Assembly (NCBI GenBank): GCA_021464415.1
Contig: CM038467.1
Coordinates: 25,845,748 to 25,909,747 of the forward strand
Reading direction: 5' to 3'
DNA length: 64,000 nt
Origin: Lonicera japonica
Taxonomy: Eukaryota; Streptophyta; Magnoliopsida; Dipsacales; Caprifoliaceae
Part shown: positions 12,164-23,895 of the stretch, piece by piece
Numbering within the stretch: the first letter of the stretch is position 1
How the letters are laid out: every line of letters begins with the position of its first letter
Translations under genes and position numbers: made by a program
The notes under the pieces: generated by a model
The model's database searches: none
Seen by the model: only the letters and a program-made list of their open reading frames with translations
Told to the model about the DNA's origin: nothing

Positions 12164-14627
12164 CTACTTTGGTGATTGCACCTTCTCTTGATCCCCCAGC
12201 TGTGGTTTAAGGAATGGGTCCTGCATATTCAAAATAAGCATGTAAAATATTAGATTGCAGAAATGCCCCTACAAACTCCAGTAGCCTCCTAACAAAATTC
12301 TGAAAGAATAATCAGAAATAAAAGAGGATCATCTTAACGAAATATTTTATTGCACAGATCCACCTCGAGAAACTTAAATACCCACTAATACAAGTTGTCC
12401 TTTCAATTATTGTTTCAAAACCCTCAATAATTAGAACACTAATGGTCGCACAAGGCCATGAGTGACGCTGTTTATTATCATAATATAACTAAAGTTCCTA
12501 AAACAGTTTGGGACTTGAAATTTTGTCATAACTTGACCTCACTATATATCTCCACAACGATCACCAAATTTTCTTTCTTTTTAGAAAGTAGAAACTTTAA
12601 AGAGATAGAAAGTACAGAAAGGGTGGACTTGGTGAACCAACATTCTGCTAAAGAAATTTAAAGGAAAGACTCAAAAGCATTTCATAATTAACTAATAAAC
12701 ATTGAAAATTCTACGCCAAATGAGTGAAGCAGAGTTGCCAGGTAAGAAGTAAGAACAACTCCAATTCTCGCAATTTCCTTTCTACCGAGTAAGGGTTATG
12801 CTGCATTTAGCTCAATATTCAGTTGTTCAAAATTGTCGTTAAACCAAAGATGTAGCAGAAAAAGTTCGATGAACGCAGATTCTCTTTAGACACTTACCGT
12901 ATCTCGGTAAGTCACAAAGACCAAAGCATATTATTATTATGAACAGCGGACTCAACAAATAAATACACAAATAAAAAGAGGGAACACTCGTGTTTTATTA
13001 TGCAGGAAATTTTACCAAGAACACATTTCTCTCCCAACCAATTTGCAACTAACCCTTGAACAAAAAGTCAAAAAACTTTACAAGGTAAAGCAGAATTTTC
13101 CATATCAATCACGACTCCAAACCAAGAATGGCCTTACTGGCACCCAAATTGTTGAATATATTATCAACTCCAAAGCCAAAGGGCAAACAAATCATATTTG
13201 GTTTAGGACTACAGTAAAATCTAGTGTTGAATTAAATCTTTACATGAAACAAAATTGACGAACTTTTGTTGCTGCACAATAGCTATTCAGTATTCACCTT
13301 ACCACTTTCAGACTATACAAATATAAACTCTCTCAAAAGTTCAGGCAGAGGACTCTAAGACTTAATTTAGCATGCATGGAACATTATAGTTGGAGTTGTT
13401 TTTCATGAAAAATAGGAAGTTGAAAGAGGTGGCTTTTTCACTCAATGGAAAACGGAAATTTTTTGCTTGTGTTTGATTGGACTCTTTTTCCTTGAAAAAT
13501 GCCCAAGATTTCATATTTTCCAGCTTTAGAGGTTTTATTGCTCAGTATTCCAAGGAGTCAAGGACTCAATTACACGGTAAAAGTTTTTTAGCTTATTTGT
13601 CTATTTCCTTTGGAACCAAAAACAACCTTCTATGTAAAATAATTCCAAACAATTAGTTTCTTCCCAAGTAAGCAATCAATGTACGCTAACTTGTTTTAAT
13701 TTTAAAAGAAAGAATGCCAAAATTGATTTTTTTTAGCCATACCCACTGTCAACTTGAAAGTAGTGCTTAACTAAAAAAATCGTGATTGGCATTCACCATG
13801 CAGTGCTCTCTTCTCTCTCTAATATGAAGAAAGACTAACTTTATTACCAATGCAAGAAATAATTCTATAAAAGTAATTAACTCACGAGAATCCAAATGGT
13901 ATTACACTCGCTCGAGTTCATAGAAGAGGCATGATCGATTTTGAAATTGCAATTGCAAAATCAAGAGAGATCACAAAACGAAAACCCGTGCACTAGCGTG
14001 ACCTCCACAATCATATATTCAAATATGAAGTCCAGGTTTGCTGGAAGTCAGAAATACTGAATACTATACCCTGATTCGCAACGCACTAATAATCTCTCTT
14101 TCCCAAGCGTAGCATATTCTGAATTCTAAAAATGATATCTTCACAATCTAATAAATTATACAATTCTAATAAACTATTACCAATCAATAATAAAAAGTAT
14201 AGGAAATGAGAACTACGTATCAATCAGCATATCAATTCAAACAAGCGGATAGAAACTAACTCTATGTACTAGCTTGACCACCAAATCAAATACGATCAAC
14301 TGAAGTACTTAATGCTGGATATTCCGAATTCTAATAAAATTGCCCAAATTCAATAAATTATACAATTTTGATTTAACAATGATTACCAATTAATAATGAG
14401 AAGTTTACACAATTGGAACTATGTATCAATCAGCATATGAATTAAAACAAACGGATAGCAATCGAAGAATACAAAGAAAATACGAAATTGAGATATCTAG
14501 GGTTTGAATAACGGAGGAGAGAGCATACGTTTTGGACCAAGATGTAATTTGCAACAACAACAGTGGCGACGATGCCTCCCAATATTGCAGCTGGACCCGT
14601 TAGCAGACTCCATTTTCGGTATATCAT
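12164..14627 (-). CDS. Small two-exon single-pass membrane protein (51 aa)
   Basis: Exon 1 is 14627-14529 (33 codons) and exon 2 is 12220-12164 (18 codons plus TAG), joined over a 2.3-kb phase-0 intron with GTATGC at the donor (14528 downward) and TGCAG at the acceptor (12225-12221). The protein begins MIYRKWSLLTGPAAILGG, has one hydrophobic segment (about residues 14-31), then VQN, and exon 2 supplies DPFLKP and a polar tail. From memory, this tryptophan/LLTGP and DPFLKP pattern matches a family of very short conserved plant proteins, possibly mitochondrial, of unknown function; I cannot name it with certainty. A TTG nine bases upstream of the ATG is in frame but is not a plausible start. 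An AATAAA-like signal follows the stop at about 12152-12158. The precise splice sites joining two meaningful halves make this a strong gene call, although standard length cut-offs would miss it. Confidence 0.8.
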
Positions 14628-14679
14628 CTTCTTCAAACTTCTCTTCTTCCTCTTCTCTCTTCTACTGCAATCTCTCTCT

Positions 14680-14780
14680 CTCTATCTCCTCTCTCTCTCT
14701 CTCTCGATCGATCGATAAGCTGGAAGAAGGGCCAAGCCCGTATATGTGGTCACCTTAGTTCATCTAATTTTGGCCCATTT
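14680..14780 (-). promoter_or_regulatory. Promoter/5'-UTR region of the small membrane protein gene
   Basis: Upstream of the ATG at 14627 (minus strand), a GA-rich tract (14670-14705) probably lies in the 5' leader. A site II-type TGGGCC motif (minus strand, 14777-14772) lies about 145 bases upstream of the start codon. Site II motifs are common in plant promoters of ribosomal and mitochondrial protein genes, which fits a housekeeping role; the assignment is inference. Confidence 0.45.
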
Positions 14781-15540
14781 TGATTAAGGGCACAATTTTT
14801 TATTTTTTTATATATTTTTAAAATTTAAAATTTATGTCTCTTATTATATAATTTATTTTTTATTGTGCAAGTTTAAAGATAAATATTTGGACTTTGCATT
14901 CTATTTTCAGACCTTTAGTTTGAAAAGCACTCCCATGTGAGAAAATTATTCATCGTGGAAATTGATTCCATGGAAATCATGCAATCAAATACTAACAAAA
15001 TTGATTTTTTTTTTTAAAACATTTTCATGGAAAGAAAATGCAATCAAACTTAGCCTTATGGCATTTAATAAAACAACCATGAAAGGAGGTTTCGAGCAAA
15101 ATTATTAAGATCCAAGAAAGGGTAGAATTGAATTATTGGCACTTAATAAAACAAATATGAAAGGGGGTCATATTTATGTTGTTGTTTCGAACTTTTTGTA
15201 GCTTTCGGTGGTTCTTGTATTTGTTTTCTTTAGTTCTTGAAGGAGAGAAAATGAAAAGAATTTGTTGTGATTCTTAGGCTTGAAATTCTAGTACTCATTG
15301 TGCTTTGCTGGTTCATGTGATATTCACTATGATAAGATTAAGTAAAATGATAATGTCCCGAAAAGGGAGTTGAACTCCTAAATTTGAGATTTTTCAAAAA
15401 AAGAATACTAAACATTTAATCCGGGACAAAGGGAGTCGAATTGAACTTTAACTCCTATTATTTTTTATAGTCAATTGCTTTAAGGATTTTCAAACATTGT
15501 TTTTATGATTGATTATTTGTTTGCTTTTCTTTACTTCAGA
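14781..15540. other. Intergenic, no gene recognised
   Basis: AT-rich spacer between the divergently oriented small membrane protein gene and the GDSL pseudogene. A decayed MITE-like stretch with CATGGAA/TTCCATG motifs lies near 14935-15060. The segment just before 15541 is presumably the former promoter of the GDSL pseudogene. Confidence 0.5.
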
Positions 15541-16468
15541 AATGGCGACAACCCAAGTTTGCTTGTTTTTAGTTGTCATAATTGGTTCATTTTTTCTTAT
15601 ACGAGTGCGAATGGGGAGTTCTCTTTCTCCCTTACTGCACACATTTAGTACATTAAAAAGTTGCAACTTCGATTAGATGTATCAACTTGGGGACTCATTA
15701 TCAGAAACAGGGAATCTCATTATTGAGCCTATATGAGGTACTACCCCCTTTTGTAACATTTTACATGACGAATCTTTTTTCAGAATAATACTAGTTGTTC
15801 TTATGAGATGTTGATGATTGACTATATCATTATGATCATACCCCGACACTGTGTTTTTGTTTTTTCATTTTTTGTTCATTTAATTAAAGTAACAATTTAT
15901 TTATACTTCACTACTTCATTTGATTTTCTTTTTTGTTCCTTCTGTTTTGTTGAATAATATTAAAATTATTGGTGCGAAAATCTAGAGCAGGTCTATTCCC
16001 GACCATACAGTCAAATAATTAGGGTAATAGTGGCTTATGCAGAATAAGACAAGAATGAAGTAATAACAAATAATATTAAACGAGACAAAGATATAGAGAG
16101 GATGTTCGCCTCATATGGAGATATGGGTTAATCCTCCTCTGTGGAATAGAGGCAGGAGCTCGAGTAGCTTTGTATTATGATGACTGAGTTCGTGTTACAA
16201 ACTTACAAAGTCTCTCTAACTATTATATCCTCACAATATTCTAACAAGAGGAAGACTAAGCAACCTAGAGTTTAATCTCTCTAACTTAGGAACTCTGAAG
16301 CGGGCTATGAAGCTCTATCTCTCTGTATCTCACACTTGTGGTAAATGCTTAATTGTTCTAGGTTATTGGAGTGTATTTCATTCCCCTCTCTAGAAGTTAA
16401 ATGCTTCTTCTATATATATGACTGAGAGGAAAACGTGTTAAGGAGCTCTGGGAGCAAGTTGTGGCCAT

Positions 16469-17644
16469 TAGGGATGGCAACGGGGCAGTTCGGGGCTGGG
16501 TAGGCATTACCCATCCCCGAAAGCGCGGACCAGAATCAGCCCCAGAACCGGCCCCATAACCACTAAAATCGGTTCGGGTAGTGCCCAGAACCGGCAGTTT
16601 CGGGTCCGGGTACCCACAAAAATTAGTTTTATTTTTTTAAAAAAAAATACCACTTTATTTACATCAATATTCAACACTGCTGTTTTTTTAACTTGATTTC
16701 GAAATTCATTTACCATTTCACCAAATAAATTATCAAGTTTTCAAACAAACACATCAATACATCATTCATTCATATATATGCAATTAGATTGAAGATCATA
16801 CTGAATATTAAAAAATCAGATATGGCGCTGCACTACAACAATAACAGCAATGAGATATTTCATAGTCGAGAGTAATATAGTCATATATAGAGAAAAAAAA
16901 TGATATATTGATATTCGAATATTAGTGGAAAAAAAAACCATTATACAATACTGGAATTCTTGCACATCAGATATGGCGCAGCAGTAACAGCATTACAGCA
17001 GTGAGAATGAGAGATAGTCGAGAGTAATATAGAGAAAAAAAAATGATATTCGAATATTAGTGGGAAAAAAAACACCATTAGACAACACTAAAATTCTTGC
17101 ACAACTACACAACACTGATTCAAAGAATTTGAGATTATGACTTTATGAGCTTGATAGAGATAGAGAAATATAGAGAGAGAGAGTTATGAGTCACGAGACT
17201 CGAGAAGGAGACGGGTTTGGACTGCTGGCGCCGGAAGATGCAAAAGGGACCGCCAGAAGATGACGAGAAACGGAGAGGGAGATGAGGTTGAGAGGTGACT
17301 GGTGAGGGACTCAAGGAGAGATGGAGAGTGGGAGTATGTGCTGTGCGCCTGTGCGGCTGAGGGCAGCGGCGTAGAAATTAGGAAAGAAAAGATCAAAAGA
17401 AAACCCTATGTTAGTATGTTTAATGTTATATATATATATTAAAAATAATTATATTTATATATATATATTTCAGTGCGGGTCTTCGGGGATGGGTACCTTG
17501 ATACCCGAAACTGAACCAAACCCGCTAGTTTTTTTTTCTCCCCGCCCCATACCCGAACCCGGACCCGAATTAAACTACCCGAAATCGACCCGTTCGGGTA
17601 AAAACCTGCGGGTACCCGAACCCGCGATTATTTTTCCATCCTTA
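16469..17644. mobile_element. Non-autonomous hAT element with perfect 8-bp TSD
   Basis: The left end is TAGGGATGGCAACGGGGC and the right end is CCATCCTTA, giving short terminal inverted repeats (TAGGGATGG / TAAGGATGG). It is flanked by GTGGCCAT at 16461-16468 and again at 17645-17652, a perfect 8-bp duplication diagnostic of hAT transposons. Subterminal regions are rich in CGGG/CCCG repeats, as in many plant hATs. At 1176 bp it has no transposase. It sits in intron 1 of the GDSL pseudogene, so it inserted into a gene that is now dead. Confidence 0.9.
16816..17110. repeat. Imperfect tandem duplication inside the hAT element
   Basis: A unit of about 150 bp beginning ATCAGATATGGCGC and containing GTCGAGAGTAATATAG, GATATTCGAATATTAGTGG and ATTCTTGCACA is present twice (from about 16818 and about 16968). 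The second copy is shorter by small deletions. It is internal to the hAT element and may represent amplified subterminal binding-site sequence. Confidence 0.75.
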
Positions 17645-18543
17645 GTGGCCATCCCCTAATCATCACCACTTCTGACATTACTTCTCCATGAATTTTGGTA
17701 TTTTATATTTAGTGGGTGAACATTAAACAAAGTTGAGGGAGGCTCTGCTACACTAGTGGAGTTGGTAGCAGTCGTATACCGCCCATGTTTTCTCTGATAC
17801 AGTGGTTGACGCGGGAGCTCTAGAGCTCATTGGGAAAGCTTCGGTGTCCGAGCTCTATAGTTTGTAGTGTAGAAACAAGCGTCTAGGTCGTACAACCATA
17901 TTCATTGAAGTTCTAGCCTTAGGGTGGTCTTCAAGCAAAGCTTCCGAGCTCCCCTCTTTAAACTGTCCAAAATTGTGTTGGGCCTGGCCAAATTGACTCG
18001 AAACTGCCCAGAGAATTCAAGTCAGTGCCTTTAACGGTGATGCGCGTCACTTTTCGGCCAAATTTCTTCTTTTAGGCCTCTAGATCCGTGTTTTTACTTT
18101 TATAATAGAGCTCTTCTTGTTATGGCAGAACTTGTTGCTGACATGGGTGGCCAGGTGTCAGCTCGTGGTTAGCTGGGTAAATTGGGTTATTAATTTACAC
18201 CATCAAAACTTATACGATAACCCAAGCTTCCTATCAAGGTGCAGGCATTTGCTTTATATTTGGTTATCCACATGCTCAATACTAATGATATTTTCTTCAA
18301 AAAATGAGATATTTTCGATGTCCCATTTTCAAAAGAGACTTACTCTCATTTGTTTTTAATATTTACTCGAGAGCCTAAAGAACTTTTGAGCCGCTTTATT
18401 GAAGATTACTTTCTGTGGGTGACACAAATCTAGCGAACCCAAATAAAACGGAATTGGACCAATCTAGGAAAGTCGATAACCAAATTCAGTAAAGGTGACG
18501 GAGATGAACAGTGAATTGACAACAATGAAAAATGATTTTTTTT

Positions 18544-19052
18544 TGTGAGAGTAAGTTCCTCATGTGGCTCTTCTACCCACTACGGCAGTATGTCATTTCT
18601 GTGTATGTGATAGTGTTATTCACTTGACTATAATGGCCTTTGGATGATTTATTACAATAATGGGGATTTTACTCTTAGAGAGAAAAAGTGGGAGTGAGTG
18701 TTTTCTGGTAGTAAGTGTTAGTTCTCCATTCTCCGGGTTTCCCTCTTCCTATTTATATGTATAGTATAGGGTTACATGTCAAATAGGTCTACAGTAAAAT
18801 GAATATAAAAGGTATGACTTAATCAATACTCCAAGTGATTAATTCACATTGTCTATCTTCCAGTCCAGCTACCTCTTATCCACAACTCAGTAATTAATGG
18901 CCGGACCAATCTTCTTAGCCAGTCAATAAGAAGCTTGCTTCTCCTCGGCCTGAAGACATCGTTGTTGAGCAAAGGACCTTACCCTCCCATGGCCCACGTG
19001 TTGGGTTTGGGCTTCTATGACTGGGGCCCATGTATAAAATTATTCTCCCACA
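18544..19052 (+). mobile_element. Possible solo LTR of a Gypsy-type element
   Basis: A 509-bp segment begins TGTGAGAGTAAG and ends TTCTCCCACA, with an internal TATTTATATGTATAGTATAG that resembles an LTR core promoter. I found no flanking 5-bp duplication, no PBS or PPT and no second copy in the window, so this rests on overall LTR-like layout only. Located in intron 1 of the GDSL pseudogene. Confidence 0.35.
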
Positions 19053-21010
19053 CCTTCCAGCATAAGGATATTATACGAATACTTGGCAAACTAAGTTAAT
19101 AGTATATCGTCTTCAATTATGTAGTGATGAGTCCACTTAACCGTCATGTTATAAGCCCTTACACATACTTCTTATAAATTATTCACTTAAATCTACTTAT
19201 ACTGAGTTTGCTCCACATCAAGAGTTTCACCATTCCATTTTGGAGATGCCGCGAATGTATCATTCTACAAGGATATAAATAACTAATATATCATATGATG
19301 ACCATGATATATAAAGTCCAAATAAACCCAATTTCAATCAAAATACATTTCAAACAATGTATGGCCTTTGCACCATAATGTCACATTCTTATACCATATG
19401 TATATGTTCCAAATTAAGATTCTAGTTTTTATTTTTGTATATAATCAATGTATCATATATCTTACGGCAATAAATGAGTTTTATTCTTAACCATTGATTA
19501 CATAAAACATAATGGCATCCTTTGAAACCCGTGACGGATAAACACACTACCAAACTACCCTTTTTGTTTTACTTCAATTCACAGCAATGGCAAGCAGTCT
19601 TCAATTGTTGAATTCATACAATAAGCTAAATGCAAACTTTAGACATGGAGCGAACTTCACAGTTGCTAATGCCACTGCGTTACCTGTAGACATTCTTGTA
19701 GATATGAATATTATATCCTCTATAACCAACAATTCCCTAAATGTACAACTTGATTGGATGTCTAAATATTTTAATTCCATTTGTAAACTAGGTAGAAGTT
19801 GGATTCAAATATTAGTAACATGAGTATGATCTTAACTATATTATTAATTAATTATTAATATTTTTTTCACATTTTCGACAAATTGTGCTGAGAAGCATAT
19901 GAGTTCTCTTTTATTGGTTTAAGAGATAAGAAGTAATGATATAATTTATGCACTATGTCTAGAAAAATCTATAGAGGAGGATTGGATCATTGTGCCTACA
20001 ATTGTTCGAGTCATAAATGATGCTGTTTAAGTAAGTTTTCACATAAATCTTAAACATTCTCTTATGAACTTCATATCTCTTCGTATATATAGGTAGAGAG
20101 TTTGTCTCTAATATAAACATAACTTATACAGACCAGGATTTTAGCGATGGTTTTCTATTAATATATTTATAAACATTTAGCAACAAAAAATCAACGCTAA
20201 AAAGTTTAGACTGTGTACTGACCATTCACATATGTGAATGGCTAATATATGTATAAGTAATTGTAACTCTCTTAGTTTAATTATAGAGAGTCATTAATCA
20301 AGTGTAATTTGAGTAGTTGTTCCTGAAAATTTTCCTATAGGTTATTTTCCATTACTTCTTACATTGTTCCAAACGAACAATTCGTCAGCTTACGATAAAA
20401 ACAATTGCCTGAAAGAACTAAACAACTTGTTAATTTATCAAAATGAACTTCTTCAATTAGTCATCAAAGAGTTAAAACAAGAAAAGCCTAATGTAACGAT
20501 TATGCTTGACGATTATTATAATACCTTTCAGTGGCTTTATCACAATGCTCAATATTTTAGTAAGTCTCGACCTTAACTCTGTTTGTCCCAAATTGAGAAT
20601 CCATTTCCATTTTGAGGTGTCCCAAATTAACTGTCTGGTTTCCTTTATATAAAACAGTCAATGTACCAACACTCGTAGCTTTTAACAAGTTTTCTTTCTA
20701 ACCACTGATTATGTTAACATTAATGCATCCTTAAAATACTATGAAAGTCACACATGAACTTTTAATTTGAACTTATTTATTTCATTTTAAGATTCATAGG
20801 ATTTTACATAGGAGTCATTACAAAAATGTTGTTGCGACACTGAAAAAGACTACAATTGCGATTTTGCAAAGTTTTGTGGAGCTCCGGAAGTTCCAGTTTA
20901 TGCAAACCCCAGTCGAATAATCAGCTGGGACAAAGCTCATTTCACACAATTGGAATATAAGCCGATGGCAAGTTGAATCATCAATGATATTGTACCTTAG
21001 CTTCAGTGCT

Positions 21011-21777
21011 TTCAAAGTTCACTATATTAGTGTAAGTTAGGTAGCAAATTATGGTACCATTTATTCTTTCTCACTTGTTTGTAACATTTGAAACTTTTAG
21101 ACAAATGGTAAAGACCTTTTTTGTCAGTTTATCGTTCTTGAAATTTGTTTCCGCTGAGTTGATTTCTGCCAAAGAGCTTCTTTTATTTTTCAGTGAATTA
21201 TTATTCTCTCAAATAATTGGTTAGAATTGGTTTTCATACAAGGAAATTGATGCTTGGTATCGATAATAACATGGAATATCGATTTCCCTGAATCACTTAA
21301 CCTCCATCATGATTCAAGCATTAAAACCAATTAGATTTGATGATAACACTCACAACGGTAACAATGACGTGGTATAATATAATTCATGCGGCGCTTTAGA
21401 TTTGCAAAACAAGGGCTCGATTCCTCTTGCATGAAGGGAATTATGTTAGGTTAAGTTCATAATCCAACATTGAGCTTATATGTCAATAATTATGTGTTGT
21501 GGACTGTCGTATGGTTAAGCTCACTTTAAAAATGATCAATTAAGGTTTAAGTTATTTAGGCTTAAATGTATCTAATAAGGTATGGACTTTTAATGTGTAG
21601 AGACTTAAGGGTAATTTATAATTTTTATGATAGGTTAAAATAGAAATACAAAATAGATAGTAGGGTTTTTTATCTAGATATTGTGGTTATAGTCCACAGA
21701 TCACACATACGTATTATATCACTTTGAGCTCCCATTATCACATGCATAGAGCATAGACAAAGCTTAAAGGATTAAAG
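21011..21777. other. Intergenic, no gene recognised
   Basis: AT-rich spacer downstream of the GDSL pseudogene. It contains short tRNA-like or repeat-like strings (AAGGGCTCGATTCC near 21408) but no complete RNA gene or element. Confidence 0.5.
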
Positions 21778-21778
21778 A

Positions 21779-22795
21779 AATACGTGTAGATCTAAAAGGC
21801 CAACCACTTAGCTATAAAATGCTCGCTATGGATTCAAGTACATTTTCGCATATTAATCTATCAATTCTTGGTGATACAACATGAACAATCTTAAGACTTA
21901 AAGTTATTCGGATTAAGGGTGCACAAGGTTCGGATTTAATTGGTTTCTACTTAAACCTAAACCAAACCAATCTAATTAGTTCCAAAATATTTGTACCCAA
22001 TCCAAACCAATTATGTGGAAAAACTAAACTAGTCCAAACTAAGCAACGACGAATTGGATTGTCGGTTACTCAGCTACAAAATTTAGTATTTTTTTTAGAA
22101 AGTTATGTAAATTTAAAAGAAGAGATATATATTATCAATAAGTCAATACTTGATATTTACAGTAAGGGGCCAACGCTTTATTTTTTAAGCTAATATATGG
22201 TATTTTTTTAGTTTACTAACCTATTGTGTTATAAGTTTTGATTAGTTTAAAAAGTATTTAAATTGAGTCTTTACATATATAGGTAAGAGTTCATAGTGAA
22301 TAAATTCACTTTTGAATTTTGATTAAGAATAATCATTTGTTTTTATATCATTTATAATGTATTTATAATCTAGGATACTTGTGGACAAATTGGCAAATGG
22401 TATTAAATACTACATAATACGCATACATATAATATATATATATATATATTATGTATTATGGGTTTCGGATTAGTTCGGTTAATCCAAAGGCTAAACCCAT
22501 AACCAAACCAATTTAATCCGTTTTTTAAAATATTATTCCAAAACCAATCTAATTAATTTTATAAACCTAACCAAACCAACCAATCCAATAAGGCTAGATT
22601 GGTGCACCCTTAATTTGGATTTAACAAGATATAACAAATGGTATTAGAAATACATGTAGATCTGAAAGGCCAACCACTCAGCTATAAAACACATATTGTG
22701 GATTCAAGTACGCTTTCGCATATTAATTTATTGATTCTCGGTGATACAACATGAGTGATCTTAGTATTTATAATTATTTTAATCTAACAAGATAT
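21779..22795. repeat. Tandem duplication split by a hAT insertion
   Basis: A unit beginning AAATACGTGTAGATCT and containing GGCCAACCAC, ATTCAAGTAC, TTTCGCATATTAAT and GGTGATACAACATGA occurs at about 21779-21914 and again at about 22648-22760. Both units end in TTTAACAAGATATAAC or TCTAACAAGATATAAC. The hAT element 21915-22613 interrupts the first unit, so removing it leaves two head-to-tail units of about 165 bp. Confidence 0.7.
21915..22613. mobile_element. Non-autonomous hAT-like element
   Basis: Ends are AAGGGTGCACAAGG and TTGGTGCACCCTTAA, an inverted pair. Flanks are TTCGGATT (21907-21914) and TTTGGATT (22614-22621), a 7/8 match expected of an aged 8-bp hAT duplication. The interior repeats AAACCAAACCAAT and GGTTCGG-type motifs. 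No coding capacity. The insertion point is confirmed by comparison with the intact second copy of the tandem unit. Confidence 0.75.
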
Positions 22796-22799
22796 AACG

Positions 22800-23815
22800 A
22801 GCTAAACAATTACAAAAGAGTTACTAAAGTAATACGAACCTTTGATTTTGTTACTTGACGGTTATTATTTAGTTCATCGTACCATAACATCATTACAACC
22901 ATTGTTCCCCTACTTTTTTTAATGGCATAACTTTAACAGGGCCATCAACAAATCTATACTAACAAGTTCATATAGACATTATAACCCACCTATAAATGAT
23001 CAATCAACCAATTCAATTCTCATTGTAATTTTGACCATTGATTAGGTAAAAAATAGTAATTTCTTAAAACATGTAGCTAACCATAGAGCATTAAGGCAGG
23101 CCTCAAGTGTATTATAAATTGAATTTTAAATACAATTTTACAACAATAAATTTACAAGCCATCTATTTTTTGTGTGATTTTTTAAGCACGAGATTTCAAG
23201 AATCTCAAAACTTGTAAATTTGATTGGTTCATTTTGAAACAATGATAAGATTTATAAAGTATGTGAGATTTTAAATTCCTATAGATTGTAGGATTCCAAA
23301 ATAACAACAAATTGATGTGATTTTAAAAATCTCATGTAATTAAAAAGTACAAATTTGATATAACTCTTTTACTCAGCCTCTTTCTTTTCTTACTTTACAA
23401 TAATTTTCCTCCACGAGTCAACTATCTAAATGAATAAGAAACCTACTCAAAATAAAATACAAATCTGGCGAAAAAATTACAACAGTTGACCTTCCTGTGA
23501 GCTAATACTCAAACTTAGGTTAGGAATATATCAAATAATTTCAAAATATTTTAAAATTTGAATTATGTTCTAAAAAAATAAAATTATTCAACTCTTAATT
23601 CCCAAACATAACATCACGACAAACTCCTAAAAAAAGGGGGCCGGGGGGGGGGGGGGGGGGGGGGTGGAACTATTACAAGGATTCCCAAACCTGGTATATT
23701 TCAGTTAATTAACCTTTGCAATATTTCTCCAAATAATATATAATACAAAAATAAAATCCTATTTCAATTCTTACAGGAATTACTAAACATAGTATAATTC
23801 AACTAATTAACGTAG
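22800..23815. other. Intergenic upstream of the GDSL gene
   Basis: AT-rich DNA with no gene. It includes the G5-CC-G22 tract at 23636-23664, listed separately. The last few hundred bases are the probable promoter region of the GDSL esterase gene. Confidence 0.5.
23636..23664 (+). repeat. G-tract (G5-CC-G22)
   Basis: Five Gs, two Cs, then twenty-two Gs, about 230 bases upstream of the GDSL gene start. Long G-runs of this kind can form quadruplexes and are unstable in length; any regulatory effect is inference. Confidence 0.85.
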
Positions 23816-23825
23816 GCCTACTCCC

Positions 23826-23833
23826 TATAAATA
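23826..23833 (+). promoter_or_regulatory. TATA box of the GDSL esterase gene
   Basis: TATAAATA lies 63-70 bases upstream of the ATG at 23896, giving a predicted transcription start near 23855-23865 and a short 5' leader. Good match to the plant TATA consensus and sensible spacing. Confidence 0.7.
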
Positions 23834-23895
23834 TACACCTCCTCACATGATGATCACCATTCAATATACATTGATTTCAAGCTTTTTCTTCAACA

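Larger units (their letters stand above)
15541..21010 (+). pseudogene. Decayed GDSL esterase/lipase gene
   Basis: All five exon equivalents of the intact gene at 23896-26494 are recognisable in order. Exon 1 (15541-15830) keeps a signal-peptide-like start and YQLGDSLSETGNL, but has stops before and after the motif. Exon 2 (19585-19795) keeps HGANF. Exon 3 (about 19877-20030) has lost the GGND oxyanion motif and has several stops. Exon 4 (about 20312-20562) is open and ends at a GTAAGT donor. Exon 5 (about 20820-20975) keeps SWD and H in the DxxH position but ends early. Intron 1 has grown to about 3.75 kb by transposon insertions (a hAT at 16469-17644 and a possible LTR at 18544-19052), compared with 1.15 kb in the intact copy. 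No functional enzyme can be made. Confidence 0.85.
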
